Positions 1 to 7,659 of a stretch of 64,000 bases of DNA are shown one piece after another. The stretch is from Rhizobium sp. CSW-27. GTDB lineage: Bacteria; Pseudomonadota; Alphaproteobacteria; Rhizobiales; Rhizobiaceae. The DNA is taken from contig NZ_JAHHZO010000013.1 in the NCBI RefSeq assembly GCF_018760785.1, positions 54,623-118,622 on the forward strand, in the 5' to 3' direction. Within the stretch, counting starts at the first letter, position 1, and each line of letters begins with the position of its first letter. The translations under genes and the position numbers were made by a program. The notes under the pieces are model-generated. The model was given only the letters and a program-made list of their open reading frames with translations, did not search any database and had not been told where the DNA came from.

Positions 1-499
1 CGATTTCGGCGCGCGGCGTCAGTGCCGCGACCGAATCGACGACCAGCACGTCGACAGCACCGGAGCGCACCAGCGTATCGGTGATTTCCAGCGCCTGCTC
101 GCCAGTGTCCGGCTGCGAGATCAGAAGGTTCTGCAGATCGACCCCCAGCTTGCGGGCATAGACCGGATCCAGCGCATGCTCGGCATCCACGAAGGCGCAG
201 ATGCCGCCCTTCTTCTGGGCTTCCGCAATGGTCTGCAGCGCCAGCGTCGTCTTGCCCGAGCTTTCCGGTCCGTAGATCTCGACGATGCGCCCCTTGGGCA
301 GGCCGCCGATGCCGAGTGCGATGTCCAGGCTGAGCGATCCGGTCGACACGGTCTCGATCTCGACCACGCTCTCGTTCGCCCCGAGCTTCATGATCGAACC
401 CTTGCCGAAGGAGCGTTCGATCTGGGAGAGTGCCGCCTCCAGCGCCTTGCTTTTGTCCACTGTCTTTTCCTCTACGAGCCGCAATGAATTCTGTGCCAT
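1..499 (-). CDS. recA: RecA recombinase, N-terminal part (runs off window)
   Basis: RecA binds single-stranded DNA as an ATP-dependent filament, drives strand exchange and triggers LexA self-cleavage. The frame reads inward from an ATG at 499 and is open to the window edge, giving the first ~166 residues. It begins MAQNSLRLVEEKTVDKSKAL and contains the Walker A motif GPESSGKT and the GSIMKLG segment typical of RecA. The 3' end lies outside the window. It is transcribed in the same direction as cckA, about 200 bp downstream of it, a common rhizobial order. An SOS-type operator lies 68-84 bp upstream of the start. Confidence 0.97.
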   Translation of the reverse strand, partial: MAQNSLRLVEEKTVDKSKALEAALSQIERSFGKGSIMKLGANESVVEIETVSTGSLSLDIALGIGGLPKGRIVEIYGPESSGKTTLALQTIAEAQKKGGICAFVDAEHALDPVYARKLGVDLQNLLISQPDTGEQALEITDTLVRSGAVDVLVVDSVAALTPRAEI

Positions 500-554
500 C
501 CTATCCACCTTTAGGTTATTGCAGCCGCGCGGGCAACAAGCATCCGATGGGCAA

Positions 555-583
555 GATGTACTCTTTTTGTTCTCTTTTTGCAA
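555..583 (-). promoter_or_regulatory. recA promoter with SOS (LexA) operator
   Basis: At 567-583 the sequence reads TTG-N11-CAA, the motif described for the Rhizobium etli recA operator. The same stretch supplies a -35-like TTGCAA on the minus strand (583-578), followed after 17 bp by a weak -10-like TACATC (560-555). A repressor bound here would cover the -35 element. The motif match is seen directly; LexA control is inferred from rhizobial recA. Confidence 0.6.
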
Positions 584-700
584 GGGGCAACCAAACCCCT
601 GAATCGCAAAATTAAATCGACCTGCGTTCTCTGGACGTTCCGCCACCGGCCGCCGCTGCGGATGCGCCCTGCGGTCCCCTGCCGGCGCCCCGCCTTGCCA

Positions 701-3319
701 TCAGTCCTTGCGGTCGAGCATTTCGCGCACCGCAACTGCCAGCTGCTTCAGCGAGAAGGGCTTCGGCAGGAAACCGAACTTCGCATCGGCCGGCAGGTTG
801 CGGGCGAAGGCATCCTCGGCATAGCCGGAGACGAAAATGAACTTCAGGTCCGGATAGGTCTTGCGCAGTTCGCGCAGCAGCGAAGGTCCGTCCATTTCCG
901 GCATCACCACGTCGGAAACGACGATGTCCACCTTGCCGTCCAGTTCCTGCATGATGTCGAGCGCCTCGGTGCCGGAGCCCGCTTCGTGCACGGTATAGCC
1001 GCGCGTTTCCAGCATGCGCTTGCCGCCGCGGCGCACCGCCTCCTCGTCCTCGACCAGCAGCACCACGGCGGAATTGCCGGTCAGGTCGATGTCCTGCTGC
1101 GGCGCGGCCGTATCGGCCGCCGCCGCCTGCGGCAGGCTGTGGCTTGCCGCCTGCTGGTCTGCCGGCGCCTGTTCGGCCACCGGCTTCACGTCCGGCACAT
1201 GGCGCGGCAGGAAGACGCGGAACGTTGTACCCCTGCCGACCTCCGATTCGGGATAGATGTAGCCGCCGGACTGTTTCACGATGCCATAGACCATCGACAG
1301 CCCGAGACCGGTGCCCTTGCCCACCTCCTTGGTGGTGAAGAAGGGCTCGAAGATCTTGTCCATGATGTCGGGGGCAATGCCGGTGCCGGTATCGGCCACC
1401 TCGACCATCACGAAATCCTCCGCCGGCAGCCGGGCGCTCGGGAAGGTCACGGCCTCGTCGGCCGTCACGTTGCGGGTGCGGATGCGGATCTCGCCACCGC
1501 CCGGCATGGCATCGCGCGCATTGACGCACAGGTTGATCAGCACCTGCTCGAACTGCGAAAGGTCGGTGCGCACCGGCCACAGGTCGCGGCCATAGTCCAC
1601 CTCCAGCTTCACATTGGTGCCGGAAATCAGCCGGTCGACCAGCATGCGCAGATCGCCCACCACGTCGGTCAGGTTCAGCACCACCGGGCGCATGGTCTGC
1701 TTGCGCGAGAAGGCAAGCAGCTGACGCACCAGAACCGCAGCGCGGTTGGCATTGCGCTTGATCTCCATCAGGTCGGCAAAGCTCGCATCGGAGGGACGCG
1801 CCTGCAGCAGCAGATGATCGGAGGACAGCAGGATGGCGGTCAGCACATTATTGAAATCATGCGCGATGCCGCCCGCCAGCGTGCCCACCGCGTTCATCTT
1901 CTGCGTCTGGGCCATCTGGGTTTCCAGCGCCTTCTGCTCGGTGGTCTCGACCGCATAGACGATCGCCACCTCTTCCGGCGCCTCGTCGCTCTCGTCGATC
2001 ACGGCATTGACGTAGAAGCGCACATGCCGGCTGTCATCGCCGGGATGCCGGCAATCGATGGGCGCGATATCACCCTGGCGGTCCTTGGCGGCCATCAGCG
2101 CCCGTTCCAGATCTGCACGCGCGCTCTCGTGCACGATCACATCGAGCGAAACGCCGGAATCGACGTCGTCACGCGACACGACGCCGGAAAACAGCCGCAG
2201 GAACGGCGCGTTGATGCGCAGGATCTTGCCATCGCCACCAATCGAGGCAATCGCCATCGGCGTGTTGTTGAAGAAGCGGGTGAAGCGCATGGCGGATGCC
2301 GACTGGTCCCCGCCTTCGGCGCGTGAGCGCGCCAGCACCACGGTGCGGCTTTCGCCCGGCGCCCCGTCGCGCATCGAGGAGACGGAATGCACCAGCCGCA
2401 CCGGCAGGCTCTGGCCGTTGCTGCGGCGCAGGTCGAGATCCAGCGTCTCCGTGCGCTTCTGGCCCGGGCCGGCCTGCACGGACTGGATCAGCGCCATGCC
2501 CTCGCCTGCCACCATGTCGGACATGGTCATCGAGCCCGGCACGAACTTGGTGAGGTCAAGCCCCAGCCATTCGGCAAGCGTCGCGTTCAGATAGAACACC
2601 TCGCCCTTCTTGCCGGCGGAGAAGAAGCCGACGGGTGCGTGGTCCAGATAGTCGATGGCGTTCTGCAGTTCGCGGAAAAAGCGCTCCTGCTCCTCCCGCT
2701 CGGAGGTGATGTCGGCGATCTGCCACACATCGAGCGGCGCCGGCAGAAGCGGCGAGACCAGAATGCGCGCCTTCAGCCGATACCAGTGGGCGCCGGCGCC
2801 ATTGGCGGAACCGCGGCCGAGCGGCTTCAGCAGGCGGAATTCCTCGTGGCCGCCGCGCCCGTCGCGCAGGGCGGTCGTCAGCCGGTAGAGCGCTTCCGTC
2901 GCCTCGCTGTTCTTGGAAAGCAGCGCCTCCAGCGATTGCGCATTGCTGGCCTTGGTGGCACCGGTCAGTCGACCATAGGCGGCATTGGCATAGAGAATGC
3001 GGCCGCGCCGGTCAGTCACCAGAATGCCGTCCGGATGGCCGGCGAGATAGCTGGCGGCGAAATCGTCGGAGCGCGATTGCGGCATCACCTCGACGAAACC
3101 GATCATCGAGGAAACGATGAAGAAGATGCCGACCATGGCAAGAACGCCGAGAACGCCCAGCACGATCTCGTTGTCCATCACGTCCTTGAACAGCACGAAG
3201 GCGATCGACACGCCAACCAGCACCAGCGCCAGCAAAAGCAGGCGCAGCACGGTGCCGCCGCGCGTTCCCCGGTCAACCAGGGGCGCGTCATAGCCGCCGA
3301 TCGGTTGCGATTTCGTCAT
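701..3319 (-). CDS. cckA: Cell-cycle hybrid histidine kinase CckA
   Basis: CckA is the membrane hybrid kinase/phosphatase that feeds phosphate through ChpT to CtrA and CpdR in alphaproteobacteria. The protein has two N-terminal membrane segments (about residues 25-45 and 50-75), PAS-like regions (~80-460), a DHp domain with the phospho-accepting His in AGGIAHDFNN (~487), an HATPase domain with N (VNARDA), G1 (DTGTGI) and G2 (GKGTGLGL) boxes, and a C-terminal receiver with phospho-Asp in VSDVVMPEMDG (~803). The ATG at 3319 (MTKSQPIGGYD) is preferred; an in-frame start at 3331 adds four residues. Its length of ~872 residues is slightly above the Caulobacter protein. Confidence 0.95.
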   Translation of the reverse strand: MTKSQPIGGYDAPLVDRGTRGGTVLRLLLLALVLVGVSIAFVLFKDVMDNEIVLGVLGVLAMVGIFFIVSSMIGFVEVMPQSRSDDFAASYLAGHPDGILVTDRRGRILYANAAYGRLTGATKASNAQSLEALLSKNSEATEALYRLTTALRDGRGGHEEFRLLKPLGRGSANGAGAHWYRLKARILVSPLLPAPLDVWQIADITSEREEQERFFRELQNAIDYLDHAPVGFFSAGKKGEVFYLNATLAEWLGLDLTKFVPGSMTMSDMVAGEGMALIQSVQAGPGQKRTETLDLDLRRSNGQSLPVRLVHSVSSMRDGAPGESRTVVLARSRAEGGDQSASAMRFTRFFNNTPMAIASIGGDGKILRINAPFLRLFSGVVSRDDVDSGVSLDVIVHESARADLERALMAAKDRQGDIAPIDCRHPGDDSRHVRFYVNAVIDESDEAPEEVAIVYAVETTEQKALETQMAQTQKMNAVGTLAGGIAHDFNNVLTAILLSSDHLLLQARPSDASFADLMEIKRNANRAAVLVRQLLAFSRKQTMRPVVLNLTDVVGDLRMLVDRLISGTNVKLEVDYGRDLWPVRTDLSQFEQVLINLCVNARDAMPGGGEIRIRTRNVTADEAVTFPSARLPAEDFVMVEVADTGTGIAPDIMDKIFEPFFTTKEVGKGTGLGLSMVYGIVKQSGGYIYPESEVGRGTTFRVFLPRHVPDVKPVAEQAPADQQAASHSLPQAAAADTAAPQQDIDLTGNSAVVLLVEDEEAVRRGGKRMLETRGYTVHEAGSGTEALDIMQELDGKVDIVVSDVVMPEMDGPSLLRELRKTYPDLKFIFVSGYAEDAFARNLPADAKFGFLPKPFSLKQLAVAVREMLDRKD

Positions 3320-3680
3320 CACACCTCGCATTTCGACCGGTTACTGAACATCTCGGCCACGGAATCGGTCCATTGCTCTTCCATAGCAATTTGCGGACCT
3401 GCCAAAAAGCGCCGAGGATCAGAAACCCGTTGAAGACATTCACAATCCTATTGCCGAGGGCATGTTTGCATCCATATCTGGGCAGCACGGCACGGCCGTC
3501 CTGCCGGGTCGGCACCCGCTTCTATGCGGCCTCTGGCTTGCGGCGGACTTGCGACTTGCCTAACCTTCGTCCGAACCGGGCGGCCCATGCCGCACCCTGG
3601 AGCCGGACGGCGGCGGGCAGGGAACCGGCGTCCGGCAGCGACATGATGTGCTGCCGCCAATCAGACAGGGAGATGCATGC
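3320..3680. other. Intergenic region between divergent cckA and the fliO-like gene
   Basis: About 360 bp between divergent starts, so it should hold promoters for both genes. I see no convincing -35/-10 pair, no strong hairpin and no full CtrA box. A GGGAG ribosome site just before 3681 serves the rightward gene. Short open frames here lack ribosome sites and look like chance. Confidence 0.5.
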
Positions 3681-4814
3681 ATGGTCGATGATCTGATGGG
3701 AGCCTATGGCAGCCGCCTTGTCATTGCCGTGGCCGGCGTGGCGCTGGCGCTCCTGGCGCTCGTCCTCGTTCTGTGGCTGGTCAGGCGTCGCAGCGGCCCC
3801 TCGCCCTTTCTGCGTGGCGGCAAGAATCGCCAGCCGCGCCTGCAGGTTCTGGATGCCGCCGCCGTCGATGCACGCCGGCGTATCGTGCTGGTGCGACGCG
3901 ACGACGTGGAACATCTCGTCATGATCGGCGGCCCGACCGACATCGTCATCGAAAGCGGCATCCGCACCTCCGAGAACGGCACCCTGTCGGCCATGCCGCC
4001 GGGCCTGCCCTCCCGCCGCGAGGACGCGCGCCTCGCACCGCAGGCCGAGCCCGCCGCGCTGAACGCGCCGCCGCGCCGATTGGAAGCCCCGGACGAACCG
4101 GTTGTCGCGCCGACCGGCGCCGCTGTGGCGATGCAGCGCCTGGATGCCGCCCCGGCGCGACCGCGCCCGCGTGCAGAACCGGCCGCCCCCGCTGTCGCCG
4201 CTCAGACGGCCCCCACAGCTCCCGTGCAGGCGGCTGGCGAGGCGGAAGCCCCGCGCGTGCGCCGCATAGAGCCGGCCGAGGCTCAACCGGCCCGCCCGGA
4301 TGCAGGGCGGGAAGCCTCCAGGGATACCTTCCGGGAAGCGCGTACCGCAACCGAACAGACACCCGCACCGCCGCCGGCCGACCCGGCGCAGCCCGCCGTG
4401 ACGGTGTCCCAGGCGCCGACGGATCTTGGAGCGGCCAGCGATGTGCTGGAAGCCGCCCGCCGCCGCGTGTTCCAGTCCGGCCAGTCACCCCAGCCGGAAG
4501 CCGACCGGGAGAGCCGTCGCGACAGCCAGCCCGCCTCGCCTGCCACTGCCACGGCCCCTGCACTGGCTCCGATCTCCGCCACGCCGGTGCCGGCGCGCAC
4601 GCTGGGCAGCGATTTCGACCGTATTCTCGAGGAGGAAATGGCGAGCAACCTCGCCGCCGACCGACGCGACAGACCGGCAGTGACGGCCACGCCCTCGACG
4701 CCACGCCGCGATCCGGCCGCCCCGCGCATCACCGGCGCTGCACCGGAACCCTCGCTGCAGGCGGAAGTGGCACGCATCTTCGGCGAAATGTCCGTGACGC
4801 GCGATGACCGCTGA
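3681..4814 (+). CDS. FliO-like (MopB family) membrane protein with long Pro/Ala-rich tail
   Basis: The start ATG at 3681 has AGGGAG 8 bp upstream. Residues ~11-33 form one strongly hydrophobic helix followed by RRR, then a compact ~65-residue domain (RLQVLDAAAVDARRRIVLVR, then HLVMIGGPTDIVIE) that resembles the cytoplasmic domain of FliO, a flagellar export-gate assembly factor. The remaining ~270 residues are low-complexity and rich in Pro, Ala and Arg. No flagellar genes surround it; related proteins sit beside cckA in other rhizobia, so the flagellar role is family inference only. It could instead serve an envelope function. Confidence 0.6.
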   Translation: MVDDLMGAYGSRLVIAVAGVALALLALVLVLWLVRRRSGPSPFLRGGKNRQPRLQVLDAAAVDARRRIVLVRRDDVEHLVMIGGPTDIVIESGIRTSENGTLSAMPPGLPSRREDARLAPQAEPAALNAPPRRLEAPDEPVVAPTGAAVAMQRLDAAPARPRPRAEPAAPAVAAQTAPTAPVQAAGEAEAPRVRRIEPAEAQPARPDAGREASRDTFREARTATEQTPAPPPADPAQPAVTVSQAPTDLGAASDVLEAARRRVFQSGQSPQPEADRESRRDSQPASPATATAPALAPISATPVPARTLGSDFDRILEEEMASNLAADRRDRPAVTATPSTPRRDPAAPRITGAAPEPSLQAEVARIFGEMSVTRDDR

Positions 4815-4880
4815 GCGCCATCGGCCCGGACCGGCCGGGCGGGGCTCGGTCGGCGGGGCACTGCTCAAAAAATGCGCAAT

Positions 4881-4906
4881 AAAAAAGGCACGCGAGCGAG
4901 CGTGCC
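4881..4906 (-). terminator. Rho-independent terminator of dksA
   Basis: A perfect 7-bp stem (GGCACGC / GCGTGCC, 4887-4893 and 4900-4906) with a 6-nt loop is followed on the minus strand by six T (4886-4881), then more T-rich sequence. It lies 38 bp beyond the dksA stop. Confidence 0.85.
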
Positions 4907-4943
4907 TGGAATTTTCTGAGACCGGATTGCGGACAGAGCGCGA

Positions 4944-5363
4944 TTATTCGTCGCGATAGACCTTTTCCCGGCGCTCGTGGCGCTCCTGCGCCTCGATGGA
5001 AAGCGTCGCGATCGGCCGTGCATCCAGGCGCTTCAGCCCGATCGGCTCGCCGGTTTCCTCGCAATAACCATAGGTGCCGTCCTCGATCCGCTGCAGGGCA
5101 GCGTCGATCTTGGAGATCAGTTTTCTCTGACGGTCACGGGCACGAAGTTCGATGGCCCTGTCGGTTTCGGAGGAGGCCCGGTCGGCGAGATCGGGATGGT
5201 TGGCGCTTTCTTCAGCGAGGTGGTCGAGCGTTTCGCGCGCTTCTCTCAGGATATCATTTTTCCAGGCTATGAGCTTGGCTCGGAAGTATGCCCTCTGGTT
5301 GGCATTCATGAACTCTTCATCTTCCGAGAGGACGTAGCTGCTAAGGTCGATCTTCTCACTCAA
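4944..5363 (-). CDS. dksA: RNA polymerase-binding transcription factor DksA (one-cysteine type)
   Basis: DksA binds in the RNA polymerase secondary channel and, with ppGpp, retunes rRNA, tRNA and amino-acid promoters. The 139-residue protein has the coiled-coil hairpin (~30-95) with conserved tip residues D58, D61 and A63 (DLADRA), then the degenerate zinc-finger region. Only the first of four zinc cysteines remains (C101); the others are T104, S122 and A125, so zinc binding is doubtful. One-cysteine DksA proteins are known in other alphaproteobacteria and can still be active. The gene has its own promoter and a downstream terminator, so it is probably monocistronic. Confidence 0.93.
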   Translation of the reverse strand: MSEKIDLSSYVLSEDEEFMNANQRAYFRAKLIAWKNDILREARETLDHLAEESANHPDLADRASSETDRAIELRARDRQRKLISKIDAALQRIEDGTYGYCEETGEPIGLKRLDARPIATLSIEAQERHERREKVYRDE

Positions 5364-5398
5364 CGCGATTCTCCTGAAGAACAGCTCTCACGCGGCGT

Positions 5399-5428
5399 CC
5401 TATACTCCATTCCGACATGCTGATTCAA
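5399..5428 (-). promoter_or_regulatory. Candidate sigma70-type promoter of dksA
   Basis: On the minus strand TTGAAT (5428-5423) and TATAGG (5404-5399) are separated by 18 bp, about 36 bp upstream of the dksA ATG. The match is good but not perfect to TTGACA/TATAAT. The 5364-5634 gap also serves the divergent phosphatase gene, for which no clear promoter was seen. Confidence 0.5.
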
Positions 5429-5634
5429 GCCTTTAGGGCGGCATTAGGGCATTTTTAAAACTGACACAAAAATCAGCTAACTGGCTATTCCTTATGCGTT
5501 TTTGCGAACAGGCGGGCAAACCGTGCCGCAGACGTGATGGCGCCGCAAGCCCGGGGCGTGCCTCTCCGGGACAGTTGACGGAAGGACCGCCGGCAGGCTA
5601 CTCGAAGGCGTCGATCAGCCGCGCGGACCCCTCC

Positions 5635-6144
5635 ATGATCAGCATCGAACCACCGCCTTCCCGCATCTATCTCCTCCGCCATGCCCGTTCCGGATGGCCG
5701 CAGCCCGGCGGCCGCGATTTCGACCGCGCCCTCGATGATCACGGTTACGCGGAGGCGGAAGTCGTCGCCACGCTTGCCGCTGACCGCCGCTATCAGCCCG
5801 AACTCGTCCTGTGTTCCACCGCGCTGCGCTGCCGGCAGACAGCCGATGCCATTCACCGCGCCTTCGGCGAGGAGATCGAACTGAGCTTCATCGACGAGCT
5901 CTACAACGGTACGCTCGAAACCTATCTCGCGGTTCTCGATGCGCAGGATGCCGCCCGCGCCGTCATGCTGATCGGTCACAACCCCACCATGGAGGAACTG
6001 CTGGAAGCGATGATCGGGCAGGACCGCATGGCCGCCCTCATTCCGAGCGGTTACCCGACGGCCGGCCTGACCGTGCTCGACCATGGGGGCCCGCTGATGG
6101 CGGCCGCCGGCACCTGGCAGGTGAAGGATTTCATCACGGCGTAG
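5635..6144 (+). CDS. SixA-like histidine phosphatase
   Basis: This is a small branch-1 histidine phosphatase of the SixA type; SixA removes phosphate from histidine phosphotransfer proteins. The N-terminal motif is LLRHARSGW (catalytic His of the RHG motif, here RHA), and the second conserved His is in LIGHNPTME. CSTALRCRQTADA matches the arginine-bearing segment of the family. The ATG at 5635 puts the motif near residue 12, as usual, whereas the longer in-frame ORF from 5494 adds 47 unmatched residues. Length is 169 residues. The substrate is unknown. Confidence 0.8.
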   Translation: MISIEPPPSRIYLLRHARSGWPQPGGRDFDRALDDHGYAEAEVVATLAADRRYQPELVLCSTALRCRQTADAIHRAFGEEIELSFIDELYNGTLETYLAVLDAQDAARAVMLIGHNPTMEELLEAMIGQDRMAALIPSGYPTAGLTVLDHGGPLMAAAGTWQVKDFITA

Positions 6145-6250
6145 GGCGGACCGAACCTGAACTGCCGCATCCGACCTTTCGAGGTTCCTCGCAGGCTGTT
6201 GCATCGTCAGCTACCATCCGCCTTGAGGCTGCATCCAGTTTCGATGGCTG

Positions 6251-6634
6251 TTATGCCACGCGCCGCGCGGCCTGCGTACGACCGCCATAGCCCCAGGCCT
6301 CCGCATCGATGTCCTGGATCACTACATAGGTCGCCTCCGACAGTCTGCCATCACAGAAATGCGCGATGAGCGCATGGGCTTCGGCAATGAAGGCAGCCTT
6401 TTCCGCCTCGCTGTTGGTACCGCGTGTGACGAAGACATCGAGATGCGCGGCCACCGGCACCGTATCGCCCCCAATCGACCAGAAGGCGGTCTCGCTGACC
6501 TCCACGAGGACTGCGGTCAGGTCGGCGCGTTTGTTCAGCACCTTTTCCATCAGACGTGTGATCGCCTGCTGCAACGCGCGGATCTCCTCAGCCCGGGCGT
6601 TGATCCCGGCCAGTCTTGCATGAACGAAGGGCAT
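6251..6634 (-). CDS. Tautomerase-superfamily protein
   Basis: The protein starts MPFVHARLAG, so Met removal would expose Pro-1, the catalytic base of the 4-oxalocrotonate tautomerase/MIF superfamily. At 127 residues it is about twice the length of the small 4-OT subunits, like the longer fused or MIF-like members. The C-terminal part contains TYVVIQDIDAEAWGYGG, typical of the family. It is divergent from a LysR regulator with an inverted repeat in the shared 85-bp gap, which suggests the regulator controls it. The substrate cannot be told from sequence. Confidence 0.75.
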   Translation of the reverse strand: MPFVHARLAGINARAEEIRALQQAITRLMEKVLNKRADLTAVLVEVSETAFWSIGGDTVPVAAHLDVFVTRGTNSEAEKAAFIAEAHALIAHFCDGRLSEATYVVIQDIDAEAWGYGGRTQAARRVA

Positions 6635-6687
6635 GGCCCGTTTCCTCTTCCGTGATTGACGGCGCCATCCTACGCAGGCACAGTCAT

Positions 6688-6702
6688 TTTGAAAATTTCA
6701 AA
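6688..6702. promoter_or_regulatory. Palindromic LysR-type operator candidate
   Basis: TTTGAAA-A-TTTCAAA is a perfect 7-bp inverted repeat around a central A and contains the T-N11-A pattern of LysR boxes. It lies between the tautomerase start (6634) and the LysR start (6719), where an autoregulatory LysR protein would be expected to bind. Confidence 0.55.
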
Positions 6703-6718
6703 CTTTGGAAGTGTCCAT

Positions 6719-7594
6719 TTGGAAAAACAGAACAATTGGCGACGTCAGACATTCGAACTGGATGTGCTACGGACCTTCGTCACTGGCGTAGAGCTCAACA
6801 GTTTCATCCGCGCCGGCGACCGGCTCGGACGCTCGGCGTCGGCCATCAGCCTGCAGATGCGCAAGCTGGAGGAGCAGGTGGGACAGCCCCTCCTGCGCCG
6901 CCAGGGACGCGGCCTCGTGCCGACCGAGGCGGGAGAGCTGCTGCTCGGCTATGCGCGACGGTTGCTGCAGTTGAACGACGAGACCTTTGCGGCTCTTTCT
7001 CAGTCGGCGACACTGGACGGACATGTGCGGCTCGGCATTCCCGAGGATCTTGCGGAAACATGGCTAGCGCCGCTTCTCGCGCGCTTTGCCGAGATCCATC
7101 CGCGTGTCCGCCTGGAGGCACGGGTCGACAGCAGCAGGAGCCTGCAGTCCGATTTCGAGAGTGGTCGGCTGGACCTTGCCCTGACATGGGCAAGCGCGGG
7201 CGGCATGCAGGGCCGCGTGGTTGCCGAAATGGACATGGTCTGGATTGGTCATCCGGAATGGCGTCATGATCACGAAACGCCCGTGCCGCTGGTGCTGTTC
7301 GATCCGCCCTGTGCCTTTCGCGAGCGTGCCACGGCATCCCTGGACAGAGCCGGAATCGCGTGGTGGCCGGCCTTCACCAGCCGCAGTCTGACCGGGCTGC
7401 ACGCGGCTGTCCGCGCTGGCCTTGGGCTGACGGCGCGCATCAAGGAGAACGTCCCCGCAGGACTTTCCACGCAAGGAGCAGGTCTGCCGAAGCTAGGTGC
7501 CATCACTCTTGCCCTGCATGCCGATGCCGAAGCGACACCCGCCGTGAGGGCGCTGCAGCGCGAGATCCTGGAGCGGTTACCGGCAAAGCCATGA
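6719..7594 (+). CDS. LysR-family transcriptional regulator
   Basis: The N-terminal winged helix-turn-helix (about residues 10-70) includes LDVLRTFVTGVELNSF and the recognition segment SASAISLQMRKLEEQVG; an effector-binding domain follows (LDGHVRLGIPEDLAETW onward). I chose TTG at 6719 because GGAAG lies 7 bp upstream and this start falls just after the palindromic operator; the frame also extends to a TTG at 6656 that would place the operator inside the gene. The likely target is the divergent tautomerase gene. The inducer is unknown. Confidence 0.88.
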   Translation: MEKQNNWRRQTFELDVLRTFVTGVELNSFIRAGDRLGRSASAISLQMRKLEEQVGQPLLRRQGRGLVPTEAGELLLGYARRLLQLNDETFAALSQSATLDGHVRLGIPEDLAETWLAPLLARFAEIHPRVRLEARVDSSRSLQSDFESGRLDLALTWASAGGMQGRVVAEMDMVWIGHPEWRHDHETPVPLVLFDPPCAFRERATASLDRAGIAWWPAFTSRSLTGLHAAVRAGLGLTARIKENVPAGLSTQGAGLPKLGAITLALHADAEATPAVRALQREILERLPAKP

Positions 7595-7659
7595 CGCTCA
7601 CCTTTTTCCCGTCCCGATGATCTCTATATAGGGAAGAGCAACATCATCGGGTTCCACAC

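Noticed and set aside
578..2326. Long plus-strand ORF opposite cckA
   Set aside because: It is His/Arg/Gln-rich with no recognisable domain, and it lies opposite the well-supported kinase domains of CckA.
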